DNA of 33,813 nt from CAZCPB01 sp964540295 (lineage in GTDB: Bacteria > Planctomycetota > Phycisphaerae > Phycisphaerales > UBA1924), in the NCBI GenBank assembly GCA_964540295.1, contig CAZIMT010000013.1, positions 1 to 33,813 on the forward strand, read 5' to 3'. The notes beneath the pieces were generated by a model. That model was not told the origin of the DNA, made no database searches, and saw only the letters and a program-made list of their open reading frames with translations. The position numbers and the translations under genes were made by a program. This document shows positions 1 to 7,758 of the stretch, in pieces (positions within the stretch are counted from its first letter, which is position 1; every line of letters begins with the position of its first letter).

Positions 1-50
1 GGGTTGAAAACCTATCCCACTAGAACTTTGAGGGTTCTGAAACAGACTCT
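1..50. repeat. Dispersed intergenic repeat, copy A, cut by the window edge
   Basis: This stretch matches 16292-16340 over its whole length, with about six differences and one 1-nt gap. The shared blocks include GGGTTGA, CACTAGAA and TCTGAAACAGACTCT. It lies just beyond the stop of the minus-strand gene ending at 82. In the other copy this block is the right half of a longer inverted repeat, so the left half here probably lies outside the window. It could be a mobile-type intergenic palindrome or a terminator-like element. Confidence 0.7.
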
Positions 51-81
51 AAGGAAAGAAAGCTCGCGACCCTTCGCGTGC

Positions 82-1296
82 TCAGCACCCGCCCTCGAAC
101 GCGAGCACATAGGCGTCGAAGTCGTCGCCGTTGACAAAGCCGTTGCCGTCAAAGTCGGCGGCCAGATCGCCGTTGATGAACGCCGCGACATACGCGTCGA
201 AGTCGTCGCCGGTGACGAAGCCGTCGCAGTCGAAGTCGGCGGGGCAGAGCAGGATCGCGGCTGGCGTGCTGAATGCGACGCCGCAATCGTTCTGCACCCT
301 GGCGCGAAAGCTGTTGGCAACGATGCCCGGGTCGGAGATGGTGAGCGTCGTGGTGGTCGCCCCTGACACGGTGCCCACGCCGCCGACCGGGCCGTCGCTG
401 AGGTCGCTCCAACCGCCCACGGCGAACCTCTGCCACTTCACGGTGCGCGGGAGCGCACCGCTGGCGACGACCGTGAAGACCGCGGGCGCGGACGCCTGAT
501 TCGTGCAGTGAACAACATCAGAAGGCGCGGTGACCGTGGGGCACGCGGGAGGGAAGAGGCGGACCGTCACCAACGTCCAAGATTGACCATCGGCGTCGGA
601 ATTCAAACCGAAGGCCTGAGCATCGCCGCTGGAGGAGACCGTGAACGCGTAATCGACGCCGGGGAAGAGCCGGGCCACGCCGCTTTCGGGGATCGTCTCG
701 CTGGTCAGTGTTCCGTTGCTGTTGCGGATCGTGCGTCCGAAGAGCGTTGCCAGTCCTTCGGTCACGACCACATTGCTCGTGGATGAGCTGATCCCGCTGC
801 CACCGATGCCGGGATTGACGTGCGAGGAGGCCAAAATGTAGCCGCCGAGAAAGAGCACGGCCTCCTCGCTGACGCGGAACGTGGCCCGCGTGGTAACGCT
901 CGCGGTGCCGCTGCCGTTGCCGCAGCCGCTTACCTCGCAGATGGACGACCCTTGGGCGAGGATGTTCGACTGCAGCCTGATGGTGCCGCTGTCGAACTCA
1001 GAACTCGTCGCGATTTTTGCGAAGCCGCTGCCACGACTGGCGACGATGCTCGCGATGTCGGTGCCGAACTGGGGGAAGAAGAGATTGTTGATGTTCGCCG
1101 AATCGGATACCGGCCCGTCGGACGTCTGCACCGTGCCGCTGCCGTTGCCGATGCCGAAACCGTCCAGGTTCAGGAAGACCTGAGCGCTGGCTGGGGCAGA
1201 CAGGGCCGCCGCGATCCCGAGCAATCCTATCGGGGCGATCCGTGCGATGAGGGAAGAAGCGCCAAGGGCGACGGTGAGGGTGCGAGCGGAAGACAT
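82..1296 (-). CDS. Secreted protein with Ig-like region and C-terminal GC-type dockerin
   Basis: The gene encodes about 404 aa. A signal peptide occupies roughly residues 1-39, with a hydrophobic core and an APASAQ cleavage region. A beta-rich body without a recognised fold follows. Around residues 250-350 a segment resembles the Ig-like domains of planctomycete exported proteins. Residues 351-404 are a GC-type dockerin: CPADFDCDGF begins the first calcium-loop repeat, DFDGNGF the second, and the chain ends in GGC. The start is the ATG at 1296, with GAGGT 8 nt upstream; an adjoining GTG at 1299 is possible. The role of the body is unknown. The dockerin is thought to act in surface retention or sorting, which is an inference from the family. 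Confidence 0.88.
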   Translation of the reverse strand: MSSARTLTVALGASSLIARIAPIGLLGIAAALSAPASAQVFLNLDGFGIGNGSGTVQTSDGPVSDSANINNLFFPQFGTDIASIVASRGSGFAKIATSSEFDSGTIRLQSNILAQGSSICEVSGCGNGSGTASVTTRATFRVSEEAVLFLGGYILASSHVNPGIGGSGISSSTSNVVVTEGLATLFGRTIRNSNGTLTSETIPESGVARLFPGVDYAFTVSSSGDAQAFGLNSDADGQSWTLVTVRLFPPACPTVTAPSDVVHCTNQASAPAVFTVVASGALPRTVKWQRFAVGGWSDLSDGPVGGVGTVSGATTTTLTISDPGIVANSFRARVQNDCGVAFSTPAAILLCPADFDCDGFVTGDDFDAYVAAFINGDLAADFDGNGFVNGDDFDAYVLAFEGGC

Positions 1297-1435
1297 CACG
1301 GGTTACCTCGATGATTGGCCGATGGCGCGTTCCTCGGCGGATTGGGTTACGGCGCGCGGGTCAATGCCAGAGAGACCGTCAATTCTGCGACGTGCGCGCT
1401 CGTTTCAAATTGTGTTGCTAACTTGGGAAGCTGGG
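1297..1435. other. Short intergenic leader
   Basis: This is 139 nt between two minus-strand genes. Apart from the GAGGT ribosome binding site next to 1296, I see no promoter, hairpin or RNA gene. Confidence 0.4.
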
Positions 1436-1873
1436 CTATTTCTTATCTTCAGGCGCTACGCTCGGTCTATCGACAAGATCGCGAAGCTCGCGGGCGCGAT
1501 CGAGGATCGCGCCTTCCTTTTCTGGTGTGGTCGTCGCGGGTTGCAGGATGAAGTGCCACTTCACCGTGTTCTCGATATCGAAGGGGAGCGCCGTGGCCAC
1601 GAGATCAAAGGGCGGATATTCGTACAGCGGGGCGCTGGCGGTTTTCTTTTCGCGGATGGTGTCGTAGCCGTCTAGTTTCACGCGAACGTCGTAGTCGCCG
1701 TAGAACGTGAAGTCGGTCTCGGCGGGGGTTCGGCCTATCTCGACGTCGTTGACCTCGACGATCGCGCCGGGCGGCTCGGAGGTGACGAGGATCTTGCGTT
1801 GGAGGCAGCCGGGCAGGATGGCGGCGGCGAGTGCGAGCGCGAGCAGGTTGGGGGTGGTGCGGTTCTTGGCCAT
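1436..1873 (-). CDS. PEGA-domain lipoprotein
   Basis: The gene encodes 145 aa starting MAKNRTT. Residues 8-22 are hydrophobic and lead to LPGC, a lipobox with Cys23 as the predicted lipidation site. Residues about 28-75 match a PEGA domain: a SEPPGAIVEVN strand pair, then GRTP, then a VKLDGYD strand. PEGA domains are small beta modules often found on envelope lipoproteins and linked to surface or S-layer attachment. An upstream in-frame extension to 2194 exists, but it overlaps the ATPase gene in another frame and has no signal peptide, so I chose the internal ATG at 1873. The stop of the LptB-like gene lies 137 nt upstream on the same strand. Confidence 0.87.
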   Translation of the reverse strand: MAKNRTTPNLLALALAAAILPGCLQRKILVTSEPPGAIVEVNDVEIGRTPAETDFTFYGDYDVRVKLDGYDTIREKKTASAPLYEYPPFDLVATALPFDIENTVKWHFILQPATTTPEKEGAILDRARELRDLVDRPSVAPEDKK

Positions 1874-2010
1874 GAAAATCAGGATATCAGCGGCGAACGA
1901 ACTGAGCTTCAGAAAATGAGAATGATTCTCGAAAGTGTGAGCGCGGCAAAAAGTGAGCAGGTACGGGCGAGACGCCCGTTCGCGAGATTCGGCAGGGGTC
2001 GGAAGACTCT

Positions 2011-2811
2011 CTACGGCGCAGCTCGGGCGGCCGGTTTCTCGCGCGGGCCGATGCGGCGCAGGGGCTGGTCGAACTCGTCGCCGCGGAAGAGCGATCCGAG
2101 GTAGACGCGGCGGACCAGTTCGTCGTTGATCAGCTCGCGCGGTGAGCCCTCGGCGAACTTCTTGCCGCTGTCGATGATGTATGCCCGGTCGCACACGCGC
2201 AGGGTCTGCTGCACGTTGTGGTCGGTGATAAGGAACGCGATGCCGCGGTCGGCCAAGGTGCGGACCTCTTGCTGAAGGTCTTCGACGGCGATGGGATCGA
2301 CGCCGCTGAAGGGCTCGTCGAGAAGGATGAGCTGCGGGTCGGTTACCAAGGCGCGAGCGATTTCGAGTTTCCGGCGTTCGCCGCCCGAGCAGGTCCGCGC
2401 CAGGTGCTTGGCCTTGTGGGTGAGCCCGAACTGTTCGAGAAGTTCGGCCGCCCTTCGCTTGCGATCGGCACGGTTGAGCGACCGCGTTTCCAAAATCGCC
2501 AGCAGGTTCTGCTCGACCGACATGCGATTGAAGATGCTGGGCTCTTGGCTGAGGTACCCCATGCCTAGGCGTGCGCGACGGTACATGGGGAGCGCGGAGA
2601 CATCATTGCCGCCAAAGAGAACACGACCGCCGTTCGGGCCCGGGTCGGGGTCGATCATGCCGATCGCCATACGGAAGCTGGTGGTCTTGCCAGCCCCGTT
2701 CCGGCCGAGCAGCCCGACGATCTCGGACTTTTCGACGTGGAACGAGACGCCGTCCACGACGAGCCGACCGTTGTAGGTTTTTCGGAGGTTGTGAGCTTCG
2801 AGCAAGGGCAC
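2011..2811 (-). CDS. lptB: ABC transporter ATP-binding protein, LptB type
   Basis: This is a 266-aa ATPase that in LptB systems powers lipopolysaccharide extraction with LptF/LptG at the inner membrane. The Walker A motif GRNGAGKT is at residues 36-43 and the Q-loop Gln at 89, in GYLSQEPSIF. The signature CSGGERR is at 141-147, where the first residue is Cys instead of the usual Leu. Walker B LILLDEP is at 161-167 and the switch His at 198. The Q-loop context and length match LptB better than general ABC ATPases. The GTG at 2811 is preferred because the alignment to the family begins there and the upstream gene ends at 2903. No clear Shine-Dalgarno is visible. No Lpt partner lies in the window. 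A branched-chain amino-acid LivG/LivF-like protein is the less likely alternative. Confidence 0.88.
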   Translation of the reverse strand: MPLLEAHNLRKTYNGRLVVDGVSFHVEKSEIVGLLGRNGAGKTTSFRMAIGMIDPDPGPNGGRVLFGGNDVSALPMYRRARLGMGYLSQEPSIFNRMSVEQNLLAILETRSLNRADRKRRAAELLEQFGLTHKAKHLARTCSGGERRKLEIARALVTDPQLILLDEPFSGVDPIAVEDLQQEVRTLADRGIAFLITDHNVQQTLRVCDRAYIIDSGKKFAEGSPRELINDELVRRVYLGSLFRGDEFDQPLRRIGPREKPAARAAP

Positions 2812-2902
2812 GCGGGTGAGTGTAGGGCGGGGGCTCTGGGGCGGCTCGTGTGGTTGGTGTGGTGGTGGGCTTGGTGGTGGGACTAGCCCGTCAATTTGCG
2901 AG

Positions 2903-3322
2903 TTAGTGCAGCACGCGAAGGCAGGCCGGGTAGCGGTAGTATTCGCCTCGGTTGGCGGCCATGGCGGCGACGATGGTGAACACCAAGGCGTAGATACCCA
3001 GCGGGACAAAGAAGACGACGCCCAGCCCGAAGGTCAGCACGGCGACGAGAGCGGTAGCGAGGCCGTAGATGATGAGGGAGATCTGGAAGTTGATGGTCTC
3101 TTTGCCGTGGTCGTCGAGAAACGGCGACTTTTTCCGCTTGTACATCCACATGAGAACGGGGATGCTGAGGGCCAGCGCGCCGAAGGATCCGGCCGCGGCC
3201 AGGAGCGAAAGGTGCATGAACGTGGCGTAGGTCCGCTCCTCAGCGTCGGCGTGCGCGTCGGTCGCGCGGTGGGACTCAAACTGGTCGGTACGAAGGGTTG
3301 AGTATGCGGACTTGATCGACAT
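2903..3322 (-). CDS. DUF4870 family membrane protein
   Basis: The gene encodes 139 aa. The N-terminal 30 residues are polar. Three or four hydrophobic segments follow, at about residues 38-60, 78-98 and 100-122. The DUF4870 (Tic20-like) pattern is clear: a first membrane helix, a basic loop with WMYKRKKSPFLDDHGKE, then a NFQISLIIY helix. The biochemical role of the family is unknown. It is read in the same direction as the LptB-like gene 91 nt downstream. Between them is a G/T-rich stretch with no evident promoter. Confidence 0.85.
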   Translation of the reverse strand: MSIKSAYSTLRTDQFESHRATDAHADAEERTYATFMHLSLLAAAGSFGALALSIPVLMWMYKRKKSPFLDDHGKETINFQISLIIYGLATALVAVLTFGLGVVFFVPLGIYALVFTIVAAMAANRGEYYRYPACLRVLH

Positions 3323-3368
3323 GGACGCTCCCGGCCAATCGTTGGGGAATCGAAAGCGCGGGTTTCAG

Positions 3369-3487
3369 AGGCCTTCAGGTAGGTCGGGTCTCCGAGCCGA
3401 TTTCTTTTGCCTTCTCCTTCCGACGATACGCGGATCGATTCTGGTGGTTCGAAGACGCGGCTCGGAGAGCCGCTGCTACCAAGGCCT
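3369..3487. repeat. Long imperfect inverted repeat carrying hairpins
   Basis: The left arm is 3369-3403 and the right arm 3452-3487. Both begin AGGCCTT on their own strand, and both contain GGTAG followed by CGG-TCTCCGAGCCG. Each arm also folds on itself. The best hairpin is 3457-3473, GCGGCTC-GGA-GAGCCGC, a perfect 7-bp stem. The left one (3384-3400) has a single G-G mismatch. The element fills the 195-nt divergent space between the DUF4870 gene and the FkbM gene, so it sits in promoter territory rather than at a gene end. Related hairpins occur at 18169-18187 and 31032-31050. Confidence 0.75.
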
Positions 3488-3517
3488 AACATTTGAGGAT
3501 CGATTGGAGGAACGTAC

Positions 3518-4387
3518 ATGTTCAGTATTCTTGAGATGCTCGGCCGGAGCTGTCCCCAGATCGACGTGGTCGACATCGGCGCGATGATGCTGCCGGGGTC
3601 CAAAGGCCCGACGTACCGGCCGCTGATGAAGAACGACGTCGCGCGGGTGGTCGGGTTCGAGCCCGTTCAGGCCGAGTGCGACAAGCTCAACACGCTGGGG
3701 CACAAGGGGCACCAGTACCTGCCGTATTTCATCGGCGACGGGTCAGAGCGGACGTTCTACCTGACCAACCAGTCGATGACCGCGTCGCTGTACAAGCCCA
3801 ACGACGACCTGCTCAGGCGGTTCAACAACCTGCTGGAATTGACGACCACGGTCTCGACGTCCAAGGTCCAGACCAAGCGGCTCGACGATATCCCGGAGAT
3901 CGCGAGCATCGATTACATCAAGTGCGACGTGCAGGGCGCAGAGCTGGACATGCTCCGCGGCGCCACGCGGCACCTGGCCAACGTGACGGTGCTGGACCTT
4001 GAGGTCGAGTTTGTGCCGATGTACGAGGGGCAGCCGCTGTTCGCGGACGTGGACGCGTTCTTGCGCGAGCAGGGTTTCCTGCTGCACACGCTCCTAGGCC
4101 CGATGGGGCGAGCTTTCAAGCCGGTCGTCGCGGACAACAACATCAACCGAGGTATCCGGCAGGTGCTGTGGTCCGACGTGCTGTACGTGCGCGATTTCAC
4201 CAAGCTCGACCGGCTCTCGGCCGAACAGCTGCTGAAGATGGCGATCGTGCTGCACGAGGTGTACGGGTCGATCGACCTGGCGCAGGTCTGCTTGTATCAC
4301 TACGACCTTAAGAGCAAGGCGGGGCTCTGGCCGGTGTATATGAAACGGCTGACGGGCAAGACCGCGACCGTGCCGCCGGTGGTGTAG
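3518..4387 (+). CDS. FkbM-family SAM-dependent methyltransferase
   Basis: The gene encodes 289 aa. The SAM-binding start is VVDIGA at residues 17-22, followed by VVGFEP at 44-49 where the acidic residue would contact the ribose. The family signature IDYIKCDVQGAEL spans 131-143. FkbM enzymes O-methylate sugars, lipids or natural products; the substrate cannot be read from the sequence. No signal peptide or glycosyltransferase neighbour is present. GGAGG lies 9 nt before the ATG at 3518, which fixes the start. The C-terminal 90 residues go beyond the core fold. The gene is alone on its strand and ends in a convergent region with an inverted repeat. Confidence 0.87.
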   Translation: MFSILEMLGRSCPQIDVVDIGAMMLPGSKGPTYRPLMKNDVARVVGFEPVQAECDKLNTLGHKGHQYLPYFIGDGSERTFYLTNQSMTASLYKPNDDLLRRFNNLLELTTTVSTSKVQTKRLDDIPEIASIDYIKCDVQGAELDMLRGATRHLANVTVLDLEVEFVPMYEGQPLFADVDAFLREQGFLLHTLLGPMGRAFKPVVADNNINRGIRQVLWSDVLYVRDFTKLDRLSAEQLLKMAIVLHEVYGSIDLAQVCLYHYDLKSKAGLWPVYMKRLTGKTATVPPVV

Positions 4388-4411
4388 GGGATGCCTTTAG
4401 AATCCTTACGC

Positions 4412-4548
4412 AATCTCGTGGAGCGGGCGTCTCGCCTGCTTTCTACCTCTTCTTCAAAGTTCTCGCGCGACCCAGCGCGCATCGAGCCAAAGCAAAGAAA
4501 GAAGGAGAAGCAGTAGAGGGCAGACCGGGACGCCTGCCCCACGAGCTT
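4412..4548. repeat. Convergent-junction inverted repeat
   Basis: The left arm is 4412-4446. The right arm is 4513-4548. Read on opposite strands they share AA-CTCGTGG-GC-GGCGTC-CG, then CTGC and a closing CTAC. About 66 nt separate the arms. The element lies between the stops of the FkbM gene (4387, plus) and the gene ending at 4594 (minus), so it could form a large stem in either transcript. There is no T-run, so a classical intrinsic terminator is not evident. Confidence 0.6.
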
Positions 4549-4593
4549 GGGTAGAGGTACTCTTGCGGACATGAGCATTTCATGGTTCCCTTT

Positions 4594-5746
4594 TCAATGC
4601 CCAAAAAGATTCTTCTCCGCGAAGTACCCCTGCTTCTCAAAGTGGGCCATGGCCTCGTCGGTGCTCTTGAAGATCTTGGTAGCCGTCTCGGTGATGAACG
4701 GGCTCGGCGGCTTCTTGGGCTTCCACACCACGTAGACCTCTTTGGTGTGCTCGAAGGCGTGGTGCAGCTCGCGCTCGACCCCGCTGGACAAGCCCGGGAT
4801 CCCGCCGCCCTTGCCGTCGGGGATCTCGGGGATGTAACTCACGATCATGTCGGCCTGATCCACCAGCTTGAAATCGCGCATGTAGATCTGCCCGTCCACG
4901 TCGCCAGCGATGTCGAGAATCTCGCGGATGCGAACCTTGATCGGCTCGTTCCCGGTCTGCTTGCTGCCGCCGAAGGTGTGCGCGGCGACGTCGAGGAACT
5001 CCTTACCGTCACGCGCGGCCGCGATGCCGCGGTCCAGCAGCAGCTTCTCGTCCACGTCGCCCGGATCAAACGTGATGAAGTGCTCGGCCAGCTGAGCCCG
5101 GAAGTGATCGATCTCCGCCAGCACCTCGGGCATGTCCATCACGTGGCTCATCGGGAAGCTCGGGTNNNNNNNNNNGGTAGACCTTGCGCATCTGCGGGCG
5201 GCAGACAAGCCGGAAGAGTTGCTTGGTGGTCAGCGCGTGCCGACCGCGGCTCAGAATGTAGAACCGGCTGTTGGGGATGGCCTTGCTCATCAGCTCGGTG
5301 GCGAGGATTTCCTCTTCGCGCCAGACCATGCAGTCCTTGAGCGTGGCGTCGATCTCGTGCTCGGCGTGCAGGCGGTGGTTCACGACCTCGATGTTGTCCA
5401 CCAGGCAGATGAACAGGTCGGGCTGGAGCTTGGTGATCTGGTCGTAATCAAACGCGGCGAAGAGCCCGTGCCGCCAGCGAAAGGTGGCGTGGGTGTTGAC
5501 GATGATGTTCTTCTCGTCGCGGCTCTCGGAGATAATGTCCTTGAACGCGGCCCGGCGCAGGCTGTTGAGGCGCGAGAGCGGCAGGTCGAGGATCTTTCCT
5601 GGGCGGACGTCGGTGCCCTCACGGTACATCATGTCGCCGACGTTGTAGATGCTGATCGGCTCGCCCTGCTGGGCGGCGAAGGCGCTGGTTTGGTCGAGGT
5701 AGGGACGCTTGTCCATGCCGACTTGGCCGGTGATGATCGCACGCAT
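4594..5746 (-). CDS. Adenylate-kinase-like plus nucleoside deoxyribosyltransferase-like two-domain protein
   Basis: One gene is split on paper by a 10-N gap at 5166-5175. The N-terminal half (about 190 aa from the ATG at 5746) resembles archaeal-type adenylate kinase: a glycine-rich start at TGQVGMDKR, then IYNVGDMM, then IIVNTHATFRW, then LQPDLFICL. The P-loop lacks the GKT/GKS end, so ordinary ATP binding is doubtful. The C-terminal half, from about PSFPMSH onward, resembles nucleoside 2-deoxyribosyltransferases: EIDHFRAQL, FDPGDVDE, then VDQADMIV and the SSGVEREL segment that holds the substrate-binding Glu in the family. The halves are in different frames as assembled. If the flanks overlap by the shared GGT, they join in frame as KVY-PSFPM to give 379 aa. 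Function is unknown; nucleotide or nucleoside chemistry is an inference from fold. Confidence 0.72.
5166..5175. other. Assembly gap of 10 N
   Basis: Ten N lie inside the two-domain gene. The left flank ends CGGGT and the right flank begins GGTAG, sharing GGT. Collapsing on this overlap restores a continuous reading frame, so little or no sequence is probably missing. Confidence 0.9.
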
Positions 5747-6083
5747 GCGAGGGCTCCGAAGAAAGGTCGGCACGTGAGGCCGGTTGAGGAGGTGGGGGGG
5801 AACTTTAGCGGGCAAATGAGGGAGCAGAGGTTGGGGATGCGTGCTCAAATAGGATGAACGTTCCGCTTCACAGTGGCCCAGCCTGTGCGGTGCCTCCACT
5901 TTATGACGGCGCGCGAGCGTAGATTGAGCCCGGACGACCAAGTTCCTCTTGTGTTTGGTTCGGGCAGTCGTAACAATCGATGACGGTGGTGCTTTTTGCG
6001 TTTGTTTTCGCGGCCTCTGCTGCCTTTGGAGTCTGCTGTACTAGCGGCTCGAGGGTACCATCCTGCACAAAGGGATCAACACC
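5747..6083. promoter_or_regulatory. Divergent intergenic region, promoters not pinpointed
   Basis: This 337-nt space separates the starts of a minus-strand gene (5746) and a plus-strand gene (6084), so it must hold both promoters. A T-rich stretch at about 5989-6014 stands out from the GC-rich surroundings. A weak purine-rich AAAGGGA precedes the 6084 ATG. I find no convincing hexamer pair, operator or RNA gene. Confidence 0.35.
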
Positions 6084-7397
6084 ATGGCATGGACGGGTAT
6101 GCGTTGTGAATCAGGCTCGGGCGTAGCTTCCGGCATCGTGCGGCTGGCGAGATGTACCTCCGCGTTTCTTGTGTGGTCTTTGGTAGGTTCTGTTGCGTCC
6201 GGGCAGACCGCTCGTTTTTATCCGCTCGGCGACCTTCCGGGCGGCCGTGTGTGGAGTTCGGCCCGCGCCGTCTCGTCCGACGGCCGAGTGGTGGCCGGGG
6301 CCAGCTCGTCGGCCGACGGCGACGAGGCGTTCCGCTGGACCGTGGAAACGGGCTTGGTCGCGCTGGGAGACCTACCCGGCGGGGCGTTCCGGGGCATCGT
6401 GCGCGCGATGAACGGGGATGGATCGGTCCTTGTCGGGCAATCGGCCACGTCGACAGGGGAGGCCGCCATCCGCTGGGCCTTGCCAGCGGGCCTTGATTCT
6501 CTGAGCGCTCTGTCGAATGTGGCGAACTCGGTCGCGCGCGGGTGCTCGCTGGACGGCAACGTGATCGTGGGCTCGACGGTCACAGGTTCCAGTGGCTCGG
6601 CCTTCCGCTGGACCTCCGCTTCGACCCCGGCCGACGTTCTCTTGCCCGACACAGACAATCTCTTTGGTGACACCGATGCGCAAGGCGTGTCTTCGAGCGG
6701 CGCGTGGATCGCGGGTTCGGTATCTCCCGCCGGCCCGGGCTTGGCCGCGCTGTGGAGCCCGAGCTCGGGCTGGGTCGTGATCGGGGACATCCCCGGCGGG
6801 CGCGTCGATAGTTTCGCGGTGGCGGTCAACGACGCGGGGAACATCGCGGCCTGCACCGGTGCCTCGCCTTCGAGCGGCACGTCGTTCGAAGCCTACCGCT
6901 GGGCCGACGGCGTGATCGAGCCGCTGGGCGATCTGCCCGGGGGGACGTTCCAGAGCTACGCGACGGGTATGTCGGCCGACGGCTCGGTGATCATCGGCTA
7001 TAGCGACGGCACCCCGCCGCCAAACTTCCGGAACTACGACGCGTTCATCTGGGACGCCGCGCACGGCATGCGCAAGCTCCAGGACGTCCTTGGCTCCGAC
7101 TACGGGCTGCAACTGCCCGGCTGGACGCTGGTCATCTCGTTCGCGATCTCGGGGGACGGTCAGAATATCGTAGGCGTGGGCGTCAACCCCGCAGGCGTCA
7201 GCGAGGGCTGGCTGATCCGCCTTGGCGAGACCTGCCCGGCCGATTTCAACCGCGACGGTTTCACGACCGGCGAGGATTTTGACGAGTTCGTTGCGGCCTT
7301 CGGTGGCGGGGACCTGGCGGCGGACCTCGACGGCGACGGGTTCATCACCGGCAACGACTTTGATGTGTATATGGAACTGTTCGCTAGCGGTTGTTGA
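6084..7397 (+). CDS. HAF-repeat exported protein with GC-type dockerin
   Basis: The gene encodes 437 aa. The N-terminus has a positively charged region, then a hydrophobic stretch ending VGSVASGQ, a likely signal peptide. The body (about 45-350) repeats a unit of roughly 50-60 residues built on LGDLPGG, then a variable part, then a DGSVIVG-like turn and FRW. LGDLPGG-type motifs are visible at least four times. This is the HAF extracellular repeat, predicted to form a propeller-like beta structure. Residues 384-437 are a GC-type dockerin ending ASGC, with DFNRDGF and DLDGDGF calcium loops. The stop is 3 nt from the stop of the convergent gene at 7401. Ligand and role are unknown. Confidence 0.9.
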   Translation: MAWTGMRCESGSGVASGIVRLARCTSAFLVWSLVGSVASGQTARFYPLGDLPGGRVWSSARAVSSDGRVVAGASSSADGDEAFRWTVETGLVALGDLPGGAFRGIVRAMNGDGSVLVGQSATSTGEAAIRWALPAGLDSLSALSNVANSVARGCSLDGNVIVGSTVTGSSGSAFRWTSASTPADVLLPDTDNLFGDTDAQGVSSSGAWIAGSVSPAGPGLAALWSPSSGWVVIGDIPGGRVDSFAVAVNDAGNIAACTGASPSSGTSFEAYRWADGVIEPLGDLPGGTFQSYATGMSADGSVIIGYSDGTPPPNFRNYDAFIWDAAHGMRKLQDVLGSDYGLQLPGWTLVISFAISGDGQNIVGVGVNPAGVSEGWLIRLGETCPADFNRDGFTTGEDFDEFVAAFGGGDLAADLDGDGFITGNDFDVYMELFASGC

Positions 7398-7400
7398 AGA

Positions 7401-7754
7401 TCACCCTGAGCGGCCGTGCGCTTCGAGCAGCTTCTTTCGTGAGGCCGTGAAGTTCCACCACGGCTTGGCATGGCCGGTTTTGGCGAAGTGAACGACCGCC
7501 ATGAACACGTCAATCACGCACGGGTCGTGCCGCACGCCGTCGAGCCGCGAAATCGCGTCGTACATCTCGAGCGGGTCGCGAGCCTTGAGGTCTTCGAGCG
7601 TGCGCACACCGAGGCGGAGCAGGTTCTCGGCCGTGGCGGGCTCGACGTTGGGGATCTCCTGAAGCTCCGCGAAAGATCGTTCGAGCCCTTTGGGCGGGGT
7701 GATGGGTCGCTTTGGGTTCATCGAGGCTTTCGAAGTCAAAAATCTGGTGGTCAC
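7401..7754 (-). CDS. Helix-hairpin-helix protein, Cdd1 (pathogenicity locus) family
   Basis: The gene encodes up to 117 aa. The segment from LQEIPNVEPATAENLLRLGV is a helix-hairpin-helix with the GV turn followed by RTLEDL. The following part, with YDAISRLDG and DPCVIDVFMAVVHF, then KPWWNFTASRK, matches the Cdd1 family. The molecular role is unclear; the HhH fold suggests DNA binding. The first ATG (7754) is 4 nt past the stop of the kinase gene, and a second in-frame ATG at 7721 (MNPKRP) is equally plausible because conservation begins after it. Tight spacing suggests co-transcription with the kinase. The name 'pathogenicity locus' is historical and implies nothing here. Confidence 0.8.
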   Translation of the reverse strand: MTTRFLTSKASMNPKRPITPPKGLERSFAELQEIPNVEPATAENLLRLGVRTLEDLKARDPLEMYDAISRLDGVRHDPCVIDVFMAVVHFAKTGHAKPWWNFTASRKKLLEAHGRSG

Positions 7755-7758
7755 ACGC

